From Certhia americana (lineage: Eukaryota; Chordata; Aves; Passeriformes; Certhiidae): a stretch of DNA of 64,000 nucleotides. Position numbers and translations under genes: made by a program. Under the pieces are notes generated by a model that searched no databases, was not told where the DNA came from, and was given only the letters and a program-made list of their open reading frames with translations. Location: positions 106,893,277 through 106,957,276 of the forward strand of contig CM031858.1 in the NCBI GenBank assembly GCA_018697195.1. The letters are read 5' to 3'. Positions 50,501 through 62,566 of this stretch are shown one piece after another. Position 1 is the first letter of the stretch. Every line of letters starts with the position of its first letter.

Positions 50501-53500
50501 TGGAAAAAATGGATAATTATAGATCACAAGGCTGTTTTGGGACACACAAAGTAATTTACAACTATTCAGAAACTGTAGTTGGGTGATAGTTGGGCAAATT
50601 GCTGTTTACTTCTGTAAAACAGGGATATTTCATTCCTTTTCTAATCTCTCTTATTCCATCAGAAAAAAAATGTCTTCAGGTGTTAAAGCAGTCCAATAAG
50701 CAGTGTGAAATCAGGGTGTTGAATTGTTCTGGAGTCTGTCTGGATTTTAAAATCAGAGCTACAAGTTCCTAACATCCTTATTTTTGCGCGAATATTTTTC
50801 TTAAAATATGTATGTTTATTTGAATTTGACTGTTTCCAGCAGTAGTGCTGTACACATTAATCAAAGTTTAAATATGTAATTTTGTTACTTACCTGATGCC
50901 CAGATGGTGGCAGTAAGAATAAAATTAATGAGAAACCATGAGATGTCTACGGCCCTGAATCTTTAGTTTTCTTAGACAAATATGCACAGTTCATAATCAT
51001 TTTAACCATTTGAAGTGTGTTTTGAGTTGTTTGGGTCCTGCTGCACATAAAGGAAGCATTTCTTAACTCCCAACATGTGTGCATAAAATGTCTTCAACCC
51101 ATCTTCCCTCAGTACCTTAATACACACCTGTGCCCCCTGAGTGAAGCCTCCTAGGCCTAAATCTTTACCTCCCTGTCCAATAGCACTGCCCATTACCCAC
51201 ACTGTAGTTTCATTCCAATGCTCCACTGACCTACTATCACAGTCCACTGATAAGTCTTTCACCCCCTGAGCTACTGGGACAGAACTTTACAAGCCTGCCT
51301 AAGCTGTTTATCTCACTGGCTTCTGTTTGATTGATGTGTGTCTGAAATCTGTATGTTATGGAGTTTCCAAGTGAAATTTGCAAAAGTGATTCTTCATTTA
51401 CCATGACCTTTTACTTCCAGACAGAACCTTGGCGAAAGTATACTGTATTTATGGGTGGAGAAGATAAGAGAAGTTCTGGTAGAAAAGGCACAGTCTTCAG
51501 ATCCAGGTACTTCAGAAAATACTTGGGGGTTTTATTTTCCTTCTTCTTCCACTGCTAAGTAATATTTCAGTACAAATTACTTTATGCCCACTTTTGAATT
51601 GGATCTAAATATCAGAGAAGAGTCTTCTGTGTCAGGAGTTATTGTTTTCCAGTAGCAGTGTCCATTTTTAAAAAGCAGTAGGGAAAAGAAGGTGGGGGTG
51701 GACTCTGCCCTGGAAAAAGGTCCACAGTTCTCTCAGGAATGAAGTTGCATGAAAGGGCAGTGCTGCCCACAAGTGCATTATGCATTGCCTTCCATTCTGC
51801 AAAGGAATTACTCATATCAGTAATTAATTTCTGCTGTTAAGAGCATTGTTGGAGGATTGGGATTCAAGAGAAGATAAATTCTAGTAGACTATGCAGACAA
51901 ATTACCAAGTATTCCATCATTTTACTTTTCTGTCCTTCCATTCATTTTACTATATTGGGATGAGAAGTACATCATCAGTAGAGCTGCAGTGATTCTTCTG
52001 CTGTTGTTCTTACAGTGTGATTTCTAAATTCAGATTAAAGGTAGCATTTTGAATGTTTAATGAAAATAGTAAACATTATTGTTCTTTTTTCGTAGAAATA
52101 ATGTTACTTAGTATTCAAACAAAAGATCTTACGGAAGTATCGCACAGTATGAATATTTTATTTTTAATTCTCAGGAAGTTTTAAGTTAATGCTGGCTGAG
52201 TACTTTTGGGTTTTGTTGTAATTAATGTTACTATTCTGCATTTATTAATTTTTAATGTCAAACTGTTTTGAACTGAGAAGCCAGAGAATTTTGAGAACAA
52301 GAGTTTGAAATTTTGTTTTGTTTGTCTTGCAAAAAACATGTAATAAATTCTACTACTTGTATCTTGATAGAACCAGATATTAAGAAAACCACTGAAGAAG
52401 TTGATGAAGATGATGGAGATGATTTTCTCCTAGACTATCAGCCCATTCAGGAAGATGAAATTAAAATGTTAAATTACATGACATCTGAAAGTCAGGAAGG
52501 TAAAAAATATGCTCTTGTTAATTCTGTTGAAATAATTTAAAAGAGGCCTGAAGATTCTGTTTTTCTACTCAGCTTTAGAATAAAATTAGAAACAATAGAA
52601 TTATAATAAAGTTTCATAGCAGTCTAAAAAAAAAGGACTTGTTAAAGTGAAGTTCTGAAGAAAATAATGCATTTTTTAATAAGTTGAGACATTCTTTACT
52701 TTTGTAGCCACATGCATTGTTTCTGTGCTCTTAAAAGAAAAGAAACACTCCCTTGTTTGTGACTCATAGATGAAGAACTGCCCCCCATACATCATGGAAA
52801 CCCAGTCACAGATCGAAGGAGCACTTTCCAGGCACATTTGGCTCCCGTGGTGACAACCAGACAAGTTAGTAGAGATCTGTTCTTCTCTTTTTTGCCTGTA
52901 CTTTGAGCATGACAAAGTATTACTGGAATACTTGGGATTTGCCAGATACGGTGGTCTGTCTGTGGATCTTTCTGGGCTAATACTGTCTGAGTAGTCATTG
53001 GTTTCTCACTTTCACTATCAGCTGAATAGTGAAATAACAGCTCTTCTTCCTGCTATTCCTCACCTCTATGTGCATTGTTGTTGTAAGAGAATAAGAATAC
53101 TGTAATTTGACTTCTGGATGTTGGCAAGTTTATCATAAGATCTTTGGAAGTTACAGAATCTATCATGTGTTAGCTGGAAAAGGAATTAAAATGGGTTTAT
53201 AAATGTCTTCTCTCCTTCAGAAAGGAATTCTGTTGAAAAACACACTTGGGTCGTGCATAAGTCAATCTTTATCATGACCTTATTGAGAGGGGTTTGGAGC
53301 TTCTTTTGTACATCACTTTTCATCTGTACCATCAGCCTCCTTTGAACATTCCTTTTTAATGGGGAAACTACTGTTCTTTTCTTTTATTAACTCAAAGTTA
53401 AACATTGAGAGGATTTTTCTCTTTCTTTTTAAGGGTTTTTTTAAAAGAATTTTTGGTAAGGGATATTGTCAAGTGATTCTTGAAGTTCCAGGTAAGCTAG

Positions 53501-56500
53501 GTCTACTACGTACTCAGTAGCCATGAAAAAACACTGACAGGCTGACAGTGTTTTTAGGCTGGTTTCTTTATACAAAATCCGTAATGTTTGAAGCCATCTG
53601 AGGTTTAGTTTTGTTTTATTTTGTTTTTTTCTTACCCCTTAATAATTTGCTTAGTATGGACATAAAAATTGGTCTCTAAATCCTGGCATCCCTTCTGGAG
53701 TACTTTGACCTTTCAAGTTCACATACACTGTACATTCATGTGGGGTTTTGTCTATGTAGGAACGATCTTACGAATCATGATAAAAGGGTGAGAATATTTT
53801 AAAATGAAAAATATATATTAAGCCAGTTATTCCCATTTCTTCCCTTTCTAAAGTAACAGAATTCATTTATTTTATATGTACATACATATATACATATATA
53901 TATTTATAAAAAAATCACTTAAAGAATATACAGCTGTAGCACAAAAATTAATCTTTAGAGTACGTTTTCAGGAACCTGGTAGCTGGGAAATAAGTATGTT
54001 AAAGGTGATTATTTTTTCATATGATTTAGTCCCTGCTATAAGTCCCTGCATTGAAACTCACTGTTTTAACTTACTGTCCATATATATGAAAGTGTATTAT
54101 GTAATATGAGTTGTCTTCCTTCAGTGTTCAAAGTAAGGAGAAGATAGATGTCTGAAGTAATATTCTCCATTAATAATAGGATTTTTTTCATTGAGATATC
54201 TTGTATTTGAGGTGATGTTTTTCAATTGAATTTCTTCAAGAGGAATTGGAAAAAGCACAATATAGCTAGGGCAGATATTAAATACGTCTGTTGATTACTT
54301 CTCTGAGACATTTGTTTCTGAATGGAAGACAATTTGCTTGCCAGGCACGTTTTCCCAAACTTTCTCAACTTCAGTAATGTTTTGTATTATGTACTAAAAT
54401 GATGTCTTAATCAAGAGCGCTTCTTTTTGCTAGACCATTGGAAAGGGCTGAACAGTTGCTAGCTTGTTTACTTAGAAACATAAGATGAACTGATATTGGT
54501 AAATGTTTTGAATTTGGTACTTAAGAGCAAAGGGATAGACATATGGGAATATCTGTTTTCTGGGAAATACTGACTCTTTCAGACCCCTAATAGTATGTTT
54601 TTTGTTTTCACTGTTCTTCCTGTGATGTGTAAACTGAAAAAAATGTTTGAGGGAAAACTTAAAATGTAGTAGGGCTTTCTAAATGTATATTTGTGAGTAA
54701 AAGCAGTGTGTAGTAGGAATATGTATGTTGTGTTCTATTCCAAGTTAACTTTATTGTTAAAAAAGTAAGCAGATGCAGTTGATACTTAGTACTAACTAAA
54801 ATTATTTTCTGTCTAAAATTATCTTGCTGTCTCTTTTTTAATAAACCAATTTGACACTTTTGCATCTTGAGCAATAATATGAATGTACACAATATAGAAA
54901 TTCAAGGGACAAGCTGTTTTCAGTATCCCAGGAAAATTGTGTAAAACAAGTGTGAGAATACTGAGAAGCTGCTTCTTGAGTTATCACACCAAACATTTTA
55001 TGTCAAAGCATAATATCATTTCATTGTGGTACTAGGGAGATGTTTGTTTAGCAATGATATTGAGAGGGATGTATGAAACTCCTGTTATAAAAGGAAGGGT
55101 TTTTTCTGTTGTTTTTTATAGGTTAAAAGAGTTCTTGAAAAATTATATGAGAACAAGAAAATTGCAAGTGCTACCCACAACATATATGGATACAGGTGAG
55201 ACACAAATAATGGGTTTTTTTTGTTTTTTTTTTTTTTTTTTAGTGTTCTTTGACAAATTAGTTCAGGACATGAGAAATAAATTCCTTCTTATTAAATTTC
55301 TTGCTACTTGTTTTAATACTCCCTTTCTTTAGGGAGTAGGTTTCTTATTTGTATGATTGGTGTTGCAGGTGTTATTTTGAATTTGAGGTCAAGAAAGTAG
55401 AACATACAGTAGGAAATAAGATAGTGAAGGAACATTAAGAATAGCAAAAAAAGTGGATTTGAACATGTGTTAATATACTTTTGTAGTATGTCTGAGCATG
55501 GAAATGCTACATCATCCTGAACTAAATGTGTTTTTATTTGGGTGAAGTAACTTCTTTTTCCCCCCCAACCTTATGTTTAGAAATAGCTGAAAATGTTCAA
55601 TTGAAATAAGAGTCGAATCAGAAAGCCTGATGCAGACATCTGGCATATGAAGTTTCAGCTGAAATACAAGAAACTTCAGGGATTAAATGAAACAGGTAAA
55701 AATGAGTTTGGCAGTTGTCTGCCTCTGGCAACCTTTGTGAACATAGCTTATGAATTGGTCTCAGTCCAGACAGTGGTGGTATCCTAGTAAAAGGGAGGAA
55801 CTGGTTCATGACTGGTAGGAACCAGTCATCTAAAAAAGCATGTACAGATGCTTATCCATTCATGCCCATCCTGGTGTGATCCTAATGAAACATGAAATGA
55901 GAGCAAGTGAAAGCTTACTTTACCAAAAAGTAAAATTTGGCTCTGCTTTTGCATGTTTTCTAAAGACTTCTGTAGTGTTGAATTCTTTGGAGTCAGATTT
56001 CTCACACATGCTTTCTGTAAACAGTGATTGTTTTTGCATTCCTTTTTAGAGGAAGCAAGACATGATGGACTCATATATTGACTAGTGTGATTAGAGATTT
56101 GGCAGCTTTCTTTTCCAATGACTGTTTACTTTTGCAATGCTATATAAGTCGGAGTTTCATAATAAGCTCTCTCTCTTTTCTCTCTCTTCTTTGAGAAGAG
56201 CTGTCGTGCATGTGATTTATCCTGTGTCATATTGCGACAGTAAAAGCTTCTACCTAAGTAAAAAGTTCCTGTAAAGAGGGCATTTCTGTTCTCACAGATG
56301 ATGATCTGACTTCCTGCACTTATATTATCCAAATTCACTTAAAAAAAAAAAAAAAAAAAAAAAAAGAACAGGCACATCCTTACTGCTTCCTCTTCGTCAT
56401 CTAGTACTAGAAGCCTCTTTCTCATTGTGTCACCTGTAACTAAGTTCAGAAGTTAGGAAATAAATTGGTAACAAACCAACTTATTGGTCAGTAGACCTCT

Positions 56501-59500
56501 GAGCATTACTTCTGGAAAATTAGACCTGGGCAGCTGTCTTTCTTATGAAACAATACACCCAAAAGTTTGCTGCAGTACCCCCTGAGGGAGGAGATGACAT
56601 GGAGAATCCAAAGGCAAATTTCAGTAATAGTTTCATGTTGCTGCTGAAATACAGACCTAATTAATTATTCATAATGTTTTTGTCCAAGTTCTTCTAGGTT
56701 TATACCTTTGTTTGAATCTGTATCTGATAGAATTGGTTTCAGCTAGATGAAATTATTAGGCCAAAAACCTGGGTATTTTTCTGTTTAGGGACTTCAAACT
56801 GGTAATGACTGGAGTTTACCTGAAACAGCTAGAGTCTGTGTTAAAGCTTCTCAAAACTTGTTCTACTGTACAGATAAACACTTGTGGTTTACCCAATGCC
56901 TCATCCTGTTTTCATGTAAATATGTGTAGTAGAGAATTAGAATGGATACACGTGTGTATGAAAGATATCTGAGACTTTATTAATCATGTAGAAATGTTCA
57001 TTGATTGAAATTTTTTAATCTACTTCGTTATTTTTTTTCCTTTATAGAATATACTGTGAAGATAAGCAGACGTTCCTACAGGATTGTGAAGATGATGGAG
57101 AGACAGCAGCCGGTGGACGTCTTCTCCATCTTATGCAGGTTGTAGAAATTAACCTTTGGCTTTTAGAAATCTTGAATTTATATTGATTTTAAAAATCACT
57201 ACAGTATAAATATGCTTGTAGAAGATAATTTTAATTTTTGCTCTGCTAGCAGCCATCCAGATGATTGCTTTCTCAAGGTGAAAGGAAAAACACCGACTGC
57301 AGCACTTTCAAGTCTCGGATTATAGAAACAAGTGATGTTTTATAGGTAGCAGTAATAGTTTGAATGGTTTAAAAGATAACCAAGTTTTAAATCCTATGCT
57401 TCCTGTGTGGTGTAAGATACACAGAAAATGAAGACTGGGAGAAGCTGACTGTCAGAATATAACAGCTGACCCGTGCACAACCTTTCATGTGGTTCCATTG
57501 AGTAGGCATAATAAAAGGACACTGATATATGAACTAGCAGAGTAGAACTTCAAATACAAAAGGAGTGAAGGAGCTAAGTTGTTTTGATCATTTAGTCTGT
57601 TTTGTTGTGCTGTTTCCTGTTCTGGTCCTTAGCCTCATGTATTTGAGTCTTCAGGTGTTGAAATAATATTTGGCAAAGGTCCTACTAAATGTGAGTGAGT
57701 TGAGATTGATAAATTTTGGTTCATGATGCAAGCCCTAGTAAAACCATACTCAAAATAGCACAACTACAGGAGACAGCTGGGTATGTCTTAATGTAATTTT
57801 AAGCTGTAATCTTAATACATCTCAAGTCACTTAGGTGTGTAAGCAGAAAAATATTTATTTTTACTTTAGATTGATGCTCCCTTCACAACAGGAGTTTTAT
57901 TTTCCTGTCCGTTTCTTTCCTGAATATGTTGCATTCTTGTTAATGGAAACATTTTTTCACCTCCCAAGTTTCCTTTTTTTCTGGAAAAAAAAAAAAATCA
58001 TTGATATGTCTATTGATAGAAACATTTGGACTTTTTTAATTGTCAACTTTTTCAAGCTTCCTAAATAACTCAAACCAGACTTGGGAAGGTTACAAAAATT
58101 TCAAACTTAGTTTATGTAATATATACAAGTATATGTGCTAAGTGTGAAGAAATTATTGTTATGAAAATAATGTAAAGATTCAATTTGGCAGTTACTGTAT
58201 CTCAGTTTGTTCTGAGATTATTAGCTTTTTCTCAGTGTGTTAGTACATACTTCTGAAAGTTGTATAGGCACTTAATATTCCATAAAAATCCAGTTTAGAA
58301 AATGACATGAATGTCACTTTCAAATGTGAATGTGTGTAAATTATGTGAATCATCATTCTCCATCTGTTATCGTAGTTACTGGGAATATTTCTGTTCTGGA
58401 AGAATACTAAGATAAGGATCAGAAAAGTTCAATTTTCAGCCATAGGAAAAGATTAAAGTAATTTATGGGCTGATTTCTGGGTGTTTATAGATCTTGTAGA
58501 TTTTAGAGCTCTTATGACATATGGGTATGAAAATTAGGTGTTTAAAACATTTATTGTTGCTGAACTTTCAGGTTTTTGTTGTTGTTGTTTTGGTGTTTTT
58601 TTTTAATAGAAATTAATCTTGTTCCAGATAAGATCAGCATTTCAAAATGGCACTTTCTGGCTACAAGAAAGTGTATTTTAGATTAGTACCATGCTGTTTA
58701 CTGTCAGCAGTTGTTATACATAGACTTTATGGCCAAGACATAAATGTAGAGTAGAAAATGCCTGTCACAAAACATACCCCCAGTCTTTTTCATTTTAAAA
58801 TTCTAAGAATATTTCTGTTTTCACAAACATTGATTGACTCTTCTAACAGTATTGTTTAAGTTAGTCAGATATCTTGTTTTTTAATCCCTAACAGAGATGA
58901 TTAATGGTTGTTAACAATATTAGTACTAGCTTATGGCATTTTATGTATCCATATGTATAATGCCTGTGGCCTGGCTCTTATTAGCCTCATCCACCAACTC
59001 TTCCAAAAATGTGAACAGACAATCAGCTTAGTGACAGACTAGTAATTGATCATACCAAAGAATAAGAAATGTAACTCAGTAATTCTTTTAAATACAAGAT
59101 AGTAGACCTTTTTTTATGTTTCAAATTGGTGTCAGCAGTAAACCAAGTTCAATGAAAAGATAACAGCTTTTATTGCTTTCTTTTCTTCACAGATTCTGAA
59201 CGTTCACAATGTGTTAGTTGTGGTATCCCGCTGGTATGGAGGTATTCTCTTGGGACCAGATCGTTTCAAACACATAAACAATTGTGCAAGAAATGTGCTT
59301 GTGGAGTATGGCTATGTATCATCAATGGTATGTTTCTGCCCTCTAGCATGAAGGCATTTGCACGTGAACTTGTGTGAATTTTCACTGTTAGATGAAGCCA
59401 GAAGAAAAGTAATACAACTTGTGTGAATGGATAAACAAATCCAATTTTCATGAATCTCTGTGAACTATGAATGCTATTTCTATTAGAGATAATTCTCAGG

Positions 59501-59646
59501 GGTGACCTTGGGAGAATACTTGTGGTTTACAAAAAATAGTTTTTAAATTTTAAAATGCTTGTTTATCATTTCAGGAAGAATCATCTAGACAAGCCGGAAA
59601 GAGCAAAAAGATAAGGAAGGACAACAAGAAGAGAACAGAACACTAA
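47337..59646 (+). CDS. IMPACT: IMPACT, complete gene, 11 coding exons, 320 residues
   Basis: IMPACT is a cytosolic translational regulator. It binds GCN1 and so limits activation of the eIF2-alpha kinase GCN2 during amino-acid shortage. The exons are 47337-47372, 48176-48304, 49020-49072, 49361-49423, 51421-51506, 52371-52499, 52770-52864, 55122-55195, 57048-57138, 59193-59327 and 59575-59646. All borders are GT-AG and the joined frame is 963 bases including the stop. At 320 residues it equals the human length as I recall it. Residues about 13-120 form the RWD domain (IDEIEALSSIYGDDW; LPPGYPTAEPPIYQL). Residues about 175-297 form the ancient IMPACT/YigZ domain (RRSTFQAHLAPV; DDGETAAGGRLLHLM; VVVSRWYGGILLGPDRFKHI). 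The C-terminus is a Lys/Arg-rich tail ending RTEH. No truncation or frameshift is seen. Confidence 0.97.
47785..48085 (-). mobile_element. CR1 LINE fragment in IMPACT intron 1
   Basis: The plus strand reads ACCACAGAGTCAGGTTGGAA, then ATCATCGAGTCCAACCTGTG, the 'ccacatccagtctttccttaaatatttccgggcac' block and 'gtgaagaaattcttcctaatgtccaacttaaacctcccc', ending 'aagactttaaaaagatgat'. This is a reverse-oriented CR1 3' end of about 300 bp, within 300 bases of the island and 90 bases of exon 2. Confidence 0.92.
48176..48304 (+). CDS. IMPACT: IMPACT coding exon 2 (RWD domain)
   Basis: Residues 13-55 (129 bp, phase 0): IDEIEALSSIYGDDWCVVDE onward to WTLCLQ. This opens the RWD domain. The acceptor has a long T tract, TTTTTTTTAG, and the donor is GTAAAG. 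Confidence 0.96.
48305..49019 (+). other. IMPACT: IMPACT intron 2
   Basis: 0.7 kb AT-rich intron; nothing else recognised. Confidence 0.6.
49020..49072 (+). CDS. IMPACT: IMPACT coding exon 3 (RWD domain)
   Basis: Residues 56-72 plus two bases: VILPPGYPTAEPPIYQL. It carries the YP...PP signature typical of RWD folds. The acceptor is TTTCTTTCAG and the donor GTAGGT. Confidence 0.95.
49361..49423 (+). CDS. IMPACT: IMPACT coding exon 4 (RWD domain)
   Basis: A split Asn codon, then APWLRGQDYTELANSLEEIY. The acceptor is TTCATTCTAG and the donor GTAAGT. It is part of the RWD helices. Confidence 0.95.
49424..51420 (+). other. IMPACT: IMPACT intron 4
   Basis: 2.0 kb AT-rich intron. A C-rich segment at about 51100-51300 has an 86-codon minus frame without recognised domain. 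No repeat family is assigned. Confidence 0.6.
51421..51506 (+). CDS. IMPACT: IMPACT coding exon 5 (end of RWD domain)
   Basis: QNLGESILYLWVEKIREVLV followed by EKAQSSDP. The acceptor is TTTTACTTCCAG and the donor GTACTT. The C-terminal RWD helix has the ILYLWVEKIR core. Confidence 0.95.
51507..52370 (+). other. IMPACT: IMPACT intron 5
   Basis: 0.86 kb AT-rich intron, no element recognised. The short intron 6 (52500-52769) is likewise empty. Confidence 0.6.
52371..52499 (+). CDS. IMPACT: IMPACT coding exon 6 (acidic linker)
   Basis: Residues 123-165: PDIKKTTEEVDEDDGDDFLL and then DYQPIQEDEIKMLNYM. An acidic, probably disordered linker between RWD and IMPACT domains, and the least conserved part against the human protein as I recall it. 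The donor is GTAAAA. Confidence 0.93.
52770..52864 (+). CDS. IMPACT: IMPACT coding exon 7 (start of IMPACT/YigZ domain)
   Basis: Residues 166-197: DEELPPIHHGNPVTDRRSTF and then QAHLAPVVTTRQ. The acceptor is GACTCATAG and the donor GTTAGT. The STFQAH-PV motif opens the YigZ-like fold. Confidence 0.95.
52865..55121 (+). other. IMPACT: IMPACT intron 7
   Basis: 2.3 kb, strongly AT-rich, with a TA/CATA microsatellite near 53877-53905. Nothing else is seen. Confidence 0.6.
55122..55195 (+). CDS. IMPACT: IMPACT coding exon 8
   Basis: Residues 198-221 plus two bases: VKRVLEKLYENKKIASATHN and then IYGY. The acceptor is TTTTTTATAG and the donor GTGAGA. Inside the IMPACT domain. Confidence 0.95.
55196..57047 (+). 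other. IMPACT: IMPACT intron 8
   Basis: 1.85 kb intron. It has a T run near 55215-55242 and a run of 25 A at 56341-56365. The sequence before the A run has no recognisable source gene. Confidence 0.6.
57048..57138 (+). CDS. IMPACT: IMPACT coding exon 9
   Basis: Residues 222-252: RIYCEDKQTFLQDCEDDGET and then AAGGRLLHLMQ. It contains the most conserved DDGET-AAG motif of the family. The acceptor is TCCTTTATAG and the donor GTTGTA. Confidence 0.96.
57139..59192 (+). other. IMPACT: IMPACT intron 9
   Basis: 2.05 kb AT-rich intron with short A and T runs only. No repeat family is recognised. Confidence 0.6.
59193..59327 (+). CDS. IMPACT: IMPACT coding exon 10
   Basis: Residues 253-297: ILNVHNVLVVVSRWYGGILL, then GPDRFKHINNCARNVLVEYG. 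It carries the family signature SRWYGG-LG. The acceptor is TTTTCTTCACAG and the donor GTATGT. Confidence 0.96.
59575..59646 (+). CDS. IMPACT: IMPACT coding exon 11 and stop
   Basis: Residues 298-320, EESSRQAGKSKKIRKDNKKR then TEH and TAA. A basic C-terminal tail as in mammals. The acceptor is TTATCATTTCAG. Confidence 0.95.
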   Translation, partial: EESSRQAGKSKKIRKDNKKRTEH

Positions 59647-59656
59647 TTTATTTTTA

Positions 59657-59662
59657 AATAAA
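59657..59662 (+). terminator. IMPACT: IMPACT polyadenylation signal AATAAA
   Basis: A canonical AATAAA lies 11 bases after the stop codon, giving a very short 3'UTR if used. GT-rich sequence follows near 59785-59800. A weaker AGTAAA at about 59757-59762 and AATAAA at about 61466-61471 are possible later sites. Confidence 0.7.
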
Positions 59663-62566
59663 CTTTAGAAGATTATTTTGCACATATTTATACAAAACCC
59701 TCTGGACCTTATTGCCTTATCTGATAGAATGGACATGTTGTATTTGGAAGAGAATCAGTAAAGTTATAGATATATTTTCATCTTCTTTTGTGATTTCTTC
59801 TGCTATTCTGAAGTAGAGCTTAGACACAAGTTTTCTGTTTCTTACACTTATGAGCTCCTTGTTATAAGGACAGTGCAGTATCTGGTACCATTACTCCATC
59901 CCACCCTTCTCACCAAGCAACAGTTGATTAATGGAAAATGTGGATTTCTCATCTACTCCATTCCTGGATTCAAATACGTGACTTGTATTAGTAATTGAAT
60001 TCTGTTGTTTGTTGTACTGAGTGGGACTAGAGTCATTCATACACCAGGTCACTTACAAAGTTTTAGATACTCTCTTGTGAAAGGAAAGCATGGGGTTGAG
60101 TGTGGTGTGTGGAGTGCCTGGTCCTGCCTGTGCAGTTCCTGATCAGATGCTACATAGGGCTTGCTTGGTGGCACGTGGAAGACTGAACGTGGGCAGTGAG
60201 CTAAGAAATGTGATGAAACTACTACAGAATTTCTTTGAGGGTTGTTCTGTGATGGTTGGCACTCCTGTTGAAAAGATGTGTATTTTGTGTTGCATAATTG
60301 AAGGAACCAGTGAAATAGACCATACAGTCCGTGAGCAAAATGAATTCCCCTGTCCTTTAAAATGAGCCATCAGAGTGGAGATGCATTTTTATTTCCACAC
60401 AATTTCTTTCAGAGAGAACATGAAGTGCTGTGTAACTGTCTTGTAGACACTTTTGGTTAGAGAAGTTACAGTCCCTTCCTATTTTTGTTTGCAAGCATTT
60501 CCTAAGTTTAAACTTCCTTTATTCTAAGAAGTAGGTACAACAAGGGGAAGAGATTACAAAAATATCTGACAACTCTTAACTTTTTAAATTCTGCTGAGAC
60601 GTTATTTTTAGTGTTAAACTGAAGCAGCAGTTTTAACCTCGAAAAAGATTAAAAAAAATGTCTGACATCAACTCTTAAATTTTAAGTTCTGTTGGGACAT
60701 TATTTTTAATGTTCAACTGAAGCAACAGTTAACATTTTGTTATCAAGTACAGCAAGGTTTTTAAGGCATAATGCCCACTTGTGAAAGAGTTACAAATTTC
60801 ATTACCTGTCAAAAGAAAAAAACTGTGCTGTTCTTGTCAGCCTTTTGATCATATAGTTTTAAGAATTAGTCTGAAACTTGTATTTCTGTGAGAAGTCAGC
60901 CTAAATGAGCAGACCAAGGGTTTGTATCTGCTCTCTGATTGGGTGCGTATCTTCTGAAGAGCTGCTTGGTGGTTTCACTGTCAAGCATTTCCTCTAAATG
61001 TCCTGCATACATCTGGAAATCTTCCATGCTTAAATATGAAAAGTCACCTTCTTAAAATCTTAAACTTCCAAAAGTGAAGATAATTATCTTTTTTACAGCA
61101 GCATACCAATTCTGGACATAGTAATTTCTTCATATTGCAGGTAATTCAGGGTAGTGGTTCTGCTGTTTAGTATGTGTTTATTACGGGGGAAAGAAAGAAG
61201 ATAAAGATGGGACATTCACTTGTGTATCTTTTTGGTGTGTTCATCTTTGTTATACATTTATTGCCTAGCATGTCTATTTCAGTAAAAAATGGAAGCAGTT
61301 TAGTAGCTACCTCAATATTTTTCTAGCTAGATGTGTTCTAGACTGATTTAATCATTGTCATAGCCACACATGCAGAAAAATTCTGCTAAGAGCTCATGAA
61401 GTGGATCTCCTATTGATGTGTAGATGCTTTGCAATACACAGGCTATGAAGAAATTTGCATGGATAATAAAATTTTGCATTTTTGTACTACTGCCATTCAA
61501 ACATTCAGTAAAAGCACTTGGCAAATGCTAATGAATTTGTTCCCACAACACAGGCAAAGACATGACAGCCAATGTTTTTCAAATTTAAGCATTTAAAATT
61601 AGACACTGAAGTGTTTTTAGAACCCATGGTAAAAATGATTGAAGTTTTACAACTGTAGAATACTCACAGCTCTCTGCAAGTGGCTTCATTACTCATATAA
61701 AATACAAGCATTTGTGGAAGGCACACGATTTTTCCCACCAGTGTGGAAAGAAAAGCCCTGTCCTGTTAAAGTTAATTGCCAAGCTCTCATTGTCATTCAG
61801 GGAGTCTGTATTTAGTTCTTTCGTTCAGAGGCAACAGCAGCTGGTGGTGTGTCGCTGAAGCTGCTGCTAAGATTTTTGAAACTGATTTCAGTGAGAGTTT
61901 TGAACTGATCTCAGTGTTGGGCCATTACAGGTTAACTGCTCTGGTAAGTAACTGTATGTATGCTTATTTACATTGTATCAGTTTTGAGCCCTAGAGTCCA
62001 CAAAAAGGAGAACAGCAGCAACAACAAAGTTGACCACACCTTCCCTCAGCAAAAGGTATAAATATATAAATAGAGAGGGACCAAAGGCTTGCTGAATTGC
62101 AGCAATGTCAGAATAACAAGGATGAAATTAAAAAGTAGTTTAAATTCTCATCAATGTATACAGGTTGAAGAAAAAAGAAAAAGTGGTGTATAACGCTAGC
62201 AAGCAAAAGATATCATCAGGAAGGGAGGGAGGGAAAGCAAGAGGGAACCTCAAATCAACCTTTGACCTCCATAGATAAGAATCATGTTGCTTAAAAATGA
62301 ACTTGCATTTTAAAATACGAGCTTGAAAACACTGTACATATCTTAACCAGAACTCTGCTAGAGTTCTGCTTTAAAAGAATGTTATGAAAACTGGATATAC
62401 CTAGCATCAAAAGCTTTTTATTTTTTCCCCTCCAGAGACAAGTGTTTTTTGGATGCTTATTGGACTTTTGACTCATCCTATTTTAACTCCTTATGAATCT
62501 CAGCCTTTTGGGTAACTTTGCCATATACAACTTCCTTCCCAGGCTGACCCGACCTGGATACCCACC
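59663..62566. other. Region between IMPACT and the HRH4 start
   Basis: 2.9 kb of AT-rich DNA. It contains the 95-bp tandem duplication at 60551-60739 and a GGGA-rich stretch at 62222-62239. A TTCCTTCCCAG at 62532-62542 could be the acceptor of an HRH4 leader exon, placing 24 bases of 5'UTR before the ATG. No gene is seen otherwise. Confidence 0.55.
60551..60739. repeat. Diverged 95-bp tandem duplication
   Basis: AGATTACAAAAATATCTGAC... (60551-60645) is repeated at 60646-60739. Shared stretches include CTCTTAA, TTATTTTTA and 'aactgaagcarcagtt'. Clear divergence shows it is older than the duplication at 23504-23600. Confidence 0.8.

Noticed and set aside
51002..51262. 86-codon minus-strand frame in IMPACT intron 4
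   Set aside because: No domain is recognisable and no splice sites support it; a decayed repeat is more likely.
56126..56365. Sequence ending in 25 A, considered as a processed retrocopy
   Set aside because: No source gene or target-site duplication could be identified. A simple A run explains it equally well.
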